7,300 nt of DNA, taken from the NCBI GenBank assembly GCA_937925645.1, contig CALAMB010000063.1:1-7300 (forward strand). The letters are read 5' to 3'. Source of the DNA: an uncultured Acidobacteriota bacterium. Lineage in GTDB: Bacteria; Acidobacteriota; JAAYUB01. Positions 6,444 to 7,300 of the stretch are shown in pieces; position 1 is the first letter of the stretch; each line of letters begins with the position of its first letter. A model generated the notes under the pieces. It ran no database searches and was not told the DNA's origin. It saw nothing but the letters and a program-made list of their open reading frames with translations. A program made the position numbers and the translations under genes.

Positions 6444-6916
6444 TGGTGAAAGAAATCTTCGAGTTCCAGGATCCGGTAGCGCCGCGTCTGGCGGGGGAGC
6501 TGCACCTCGACGGTGCGGCCTTTGCGCTTTTTCAGCAGCCCCATGGCCAGGGGCGCGGTGACGGACAGCACCTCGTGCCCCTCGAGCTGGTCCAGTTCGC
6601 CGAGAATGGCGAACGTCTGCTGCTGGCCGGTTTCCACGTCCTGAATCACGAGCTTCTTGCCGATGGTGACCACGTCGGGCGGGGTTTGGATCTCCTCGAT
6701 GAGCTGGGCGTCGCCCAGCCATCCCCGAATTTTCATCTCTTCGTTGGCCAGCATGTCCTTCTTTTCTTTCGCCGCGTCATACTCGGCGTTTTCGGAAAAA
6801 TCGCCGTAGGCGGCGGCGGCCTGCAGCTCGCGGGCGACGATGTATTTCTCTTTCTGGATCTCTTCCAGCCGTTTGCTCAAGCGGTCCAGAGTGGAACGAA
6901 TCATGTACATGGGCAT
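6440..6916 (-). CDS. greA: Transcription elongation factor GreA
   Basis: The product has 158 residues, the same length as E. coli GreA. GreA binds the secondary channel of RNA polymerase and stimulates cleavage of the 3' end of the transcript in backtracked complexes. Residues 5-75 form the N-terminal coiled coil. Its tip carries [16 protein letters not shown] (38-53), the family signature, with D39 and E42 as the acidic pair that positions the catalytic Mg2+ in the polymerase active site. Residues from about 82 form the C-terminal FKBP-like domain. There the usual SPLGRALLGKKxGD-type stretch is altered to [13 protein letters not shown] (121-133), so the C-terminal half is divergent. The ATG at 6916 is chosen because AGGA lies 8 nt upstream; ATGs at codons 3 and 5 are alternatives. 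The stop overlaps the uvrA start as ATGA. A GreB or Gre-like paralogue is less likely given the tip motif and length. Confidence 0.9.
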   Translation of the reverse strand: MPMYMIRSTLDRLSKRLEEIQKEKYIVARELQAAAAYGDFSENAEYDAAKEKKDMLANEEMKIRGWLGDAQLIEEIQTPPDVVTIGKKLVIQDVETGQQQTFAILGELDQLEGHEVLSVTAPLAMGLLKKRKGRTVEVQLPRQTRRYRILELEDFFHQ

Positions 6917-6944
6917 CGCGTCATTCCTCGGTTAGGGTCCGGTC

Positions 6945-6973
6945 AATGTACTGGAATTTGCCGCCGGTGTCAA
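6945..6973 (-). promoter_or_regulatory. Probable sigma70-type promoter of greA-uvrA
   Basis: Reading the minus strand, a perfect -35 hexamer TTGACA (6973-6968) is followed by a 17-bp spacer and TACATT (6950-6945), which matches TATAAT at four of six positions. Transcription would start near 6938, giving a leader of about 20 nt before the greA ATG at 6916. The leader contains AGGA at the right spacing. The position just after the rlmI-like stop and just before greA fits an independent promoter for greA-uvrA. This is a visual match; no start site is mapped. Confidence 0.55.
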
Positions 6974-6988
6974 TCCCCCGCCGGCGGC
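6960..6988. repeat. 8-bp GC-rich inverted repeat embracing the -35 box
   Basis: GCCGCCGG (6960-6967) and CCGGCGGC (6981-6988) are perfect complements separated by 13 nt. The structure begins 1 nt after the rlmI-like stop codon, and its loop contains the TTGACA of the putative greA promoter. On the minus strand it is followed by AAATTCC rather than a T-run, so it is a poor intrinsic terminator. A weak terminator for the upstream gene, or an operator over the promoter, are both possible. Confidence 0.45.
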
Positions 6989-6989
6989 C

Positions 6990-7300
6990 TCAGTCGGGCA
7001 GCACCCGGTAGGTGAAGCCCTTCAGGTACTGGGTTTCCGGCATCTGAAGGAAATACGGGTGGTCGGCCGCCTGGACGGTTTCGGCGGCCACCAGCAGGCG
7101 CTTGCCGGTCTCGCCGGCGGCGATCCGCGCCGCTTCCCGCAGCAGTTCCGGCCCCACGTGGTAGGCGCAACTGGACACGTGGAGCAACCCGCCGGGCCGG
7201 AGCATCCGCAGGCAGGGCCGGATCAGGTCCATGAGCAGCCCGCGGCCCTTGTTCTGCTGATTCTTGTACTTGATCAGGGCCGGCGGATCCAGGCTGATGG
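6990..7300 (-). CDS. rlmI: RlmI-like 23S rRNA (cytosine-C5) methyltransferase, C-terminal part
   Basis: The last 102 codons of a class I SAM-dependent methyltransferase gene are visible; the 5' part lies beyond the window edge. The fragment opens with a SLDPPALIK segment (the DPP motif of the catalytic Rossmann fold, residues 2-10 of the visible part). It continues through a hydrophobic helix and MLRPGGLL (32-39), then SSCAYHV (42-48), which matches the motif that carries a conserved cysteine in RlmI/RlmK-type enzymes. It ends with QAADHP (76-81) and YLKGFTYRV (91-99). QAADHP followed by PExxYLKGFxxRV is characteristic of the RlmI C-terminus, whose E. coli member makes m5C1962 in 23S rRNA in the cytoplasm. 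The missing N-terminal PUA domain cannot be checked. The stop is TGA at 6992-6990. The family call is strong; the exact target base is inferred from homology. A related methyltransferase with another specificity is the main alternative. Confidence 0.8.
   Translation of the reverse strand, partial: ISLDPPALIKYKNQQNKGRGLLMDLIRPCLRMLRPGGLLHVSSCAYHVGPELLREAARIAAGETGKRLLVAAETVQAADHPYFLQMPETQYLKGFTYRVLPD

Noticed and set aside
3633..6449. Plus-strand open frame of 938 codons antisense to almost all of uvrA
   Set aside because: Its product is rich in H, R, G, V, A and D with no recognisable domain, as expected from the complement of a high-GC gene. The minus strand carries every UvrA motif in order.
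6444..6722. N-terminal extension of UvrA
   Set aside because: It overlaps greA out of frame, and UvrA family homology begins at the MIREL start with the ATGA overlap.

Overview
The window reads as a stretch of chromosome from a high-GC bacterium, with every confident gene on the minus strand. From high to low coordinates these are: the 3' part of an rlmI-like 23S rRNA methyltransferase gene (6990-7300), greA (6440-6916), uvrA (3609-6443), a divergent lgt homologue (2364-3230) and a gene for a large secreted or lipid-anchored repeat protein (280-2361). The organism cannot be named from the sequence. Strong GC preference at third codon positions, the GCCYG-type Lgt and intergenic regions built of 6-8 bp microrepeats would fit an uncultured Acidobacteriota-like lineage, but this is a guess.

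There are two probable transcription units. greA-uvrA has a good sigma70-type promoter (TTGACA, 17 bp, TACATT) just after the rlmI-like gene. Its two genes overlap by ATGA, so an elongation-rescue factor and the nucleotide-excision damage sensor should be translated together. lgt plus the repeat protein has a perfect TATAAT about 40 bp upstream of the lgt start. Its junction is also compact: the Shine-Dalgarno of the second gene lies in the last codons of lgt, and an ATGA overlap or a 2-nt gap separates the genes. This suggests that the membrane enzyme and a potential exported substrate are made together.

The long non-coding stretches are 3231-3608 and 1-279. Both are filled with short tandem repeats and share a 54-bp block (50 of 54 positions identical) lying directly downstream of each unit. 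In both cases the array begins exactly at the stop codon of the upstream gene. Its 7-bp period places TGA or TAG in all three frames of the coding strand. The opposite strand is almost free of stops there, which produces misleading open frames. A strong GC-rich imperfect palindrome lies at 39-73.

No CRISPR array, tRNA, rRNA, transposase or defence system is visible. The unusual content is the stop-codon-anchored heptamer and dispersed-repeat architecture, the Lgt-like/repeat-protein pair, and the four-module architecture of that protein.
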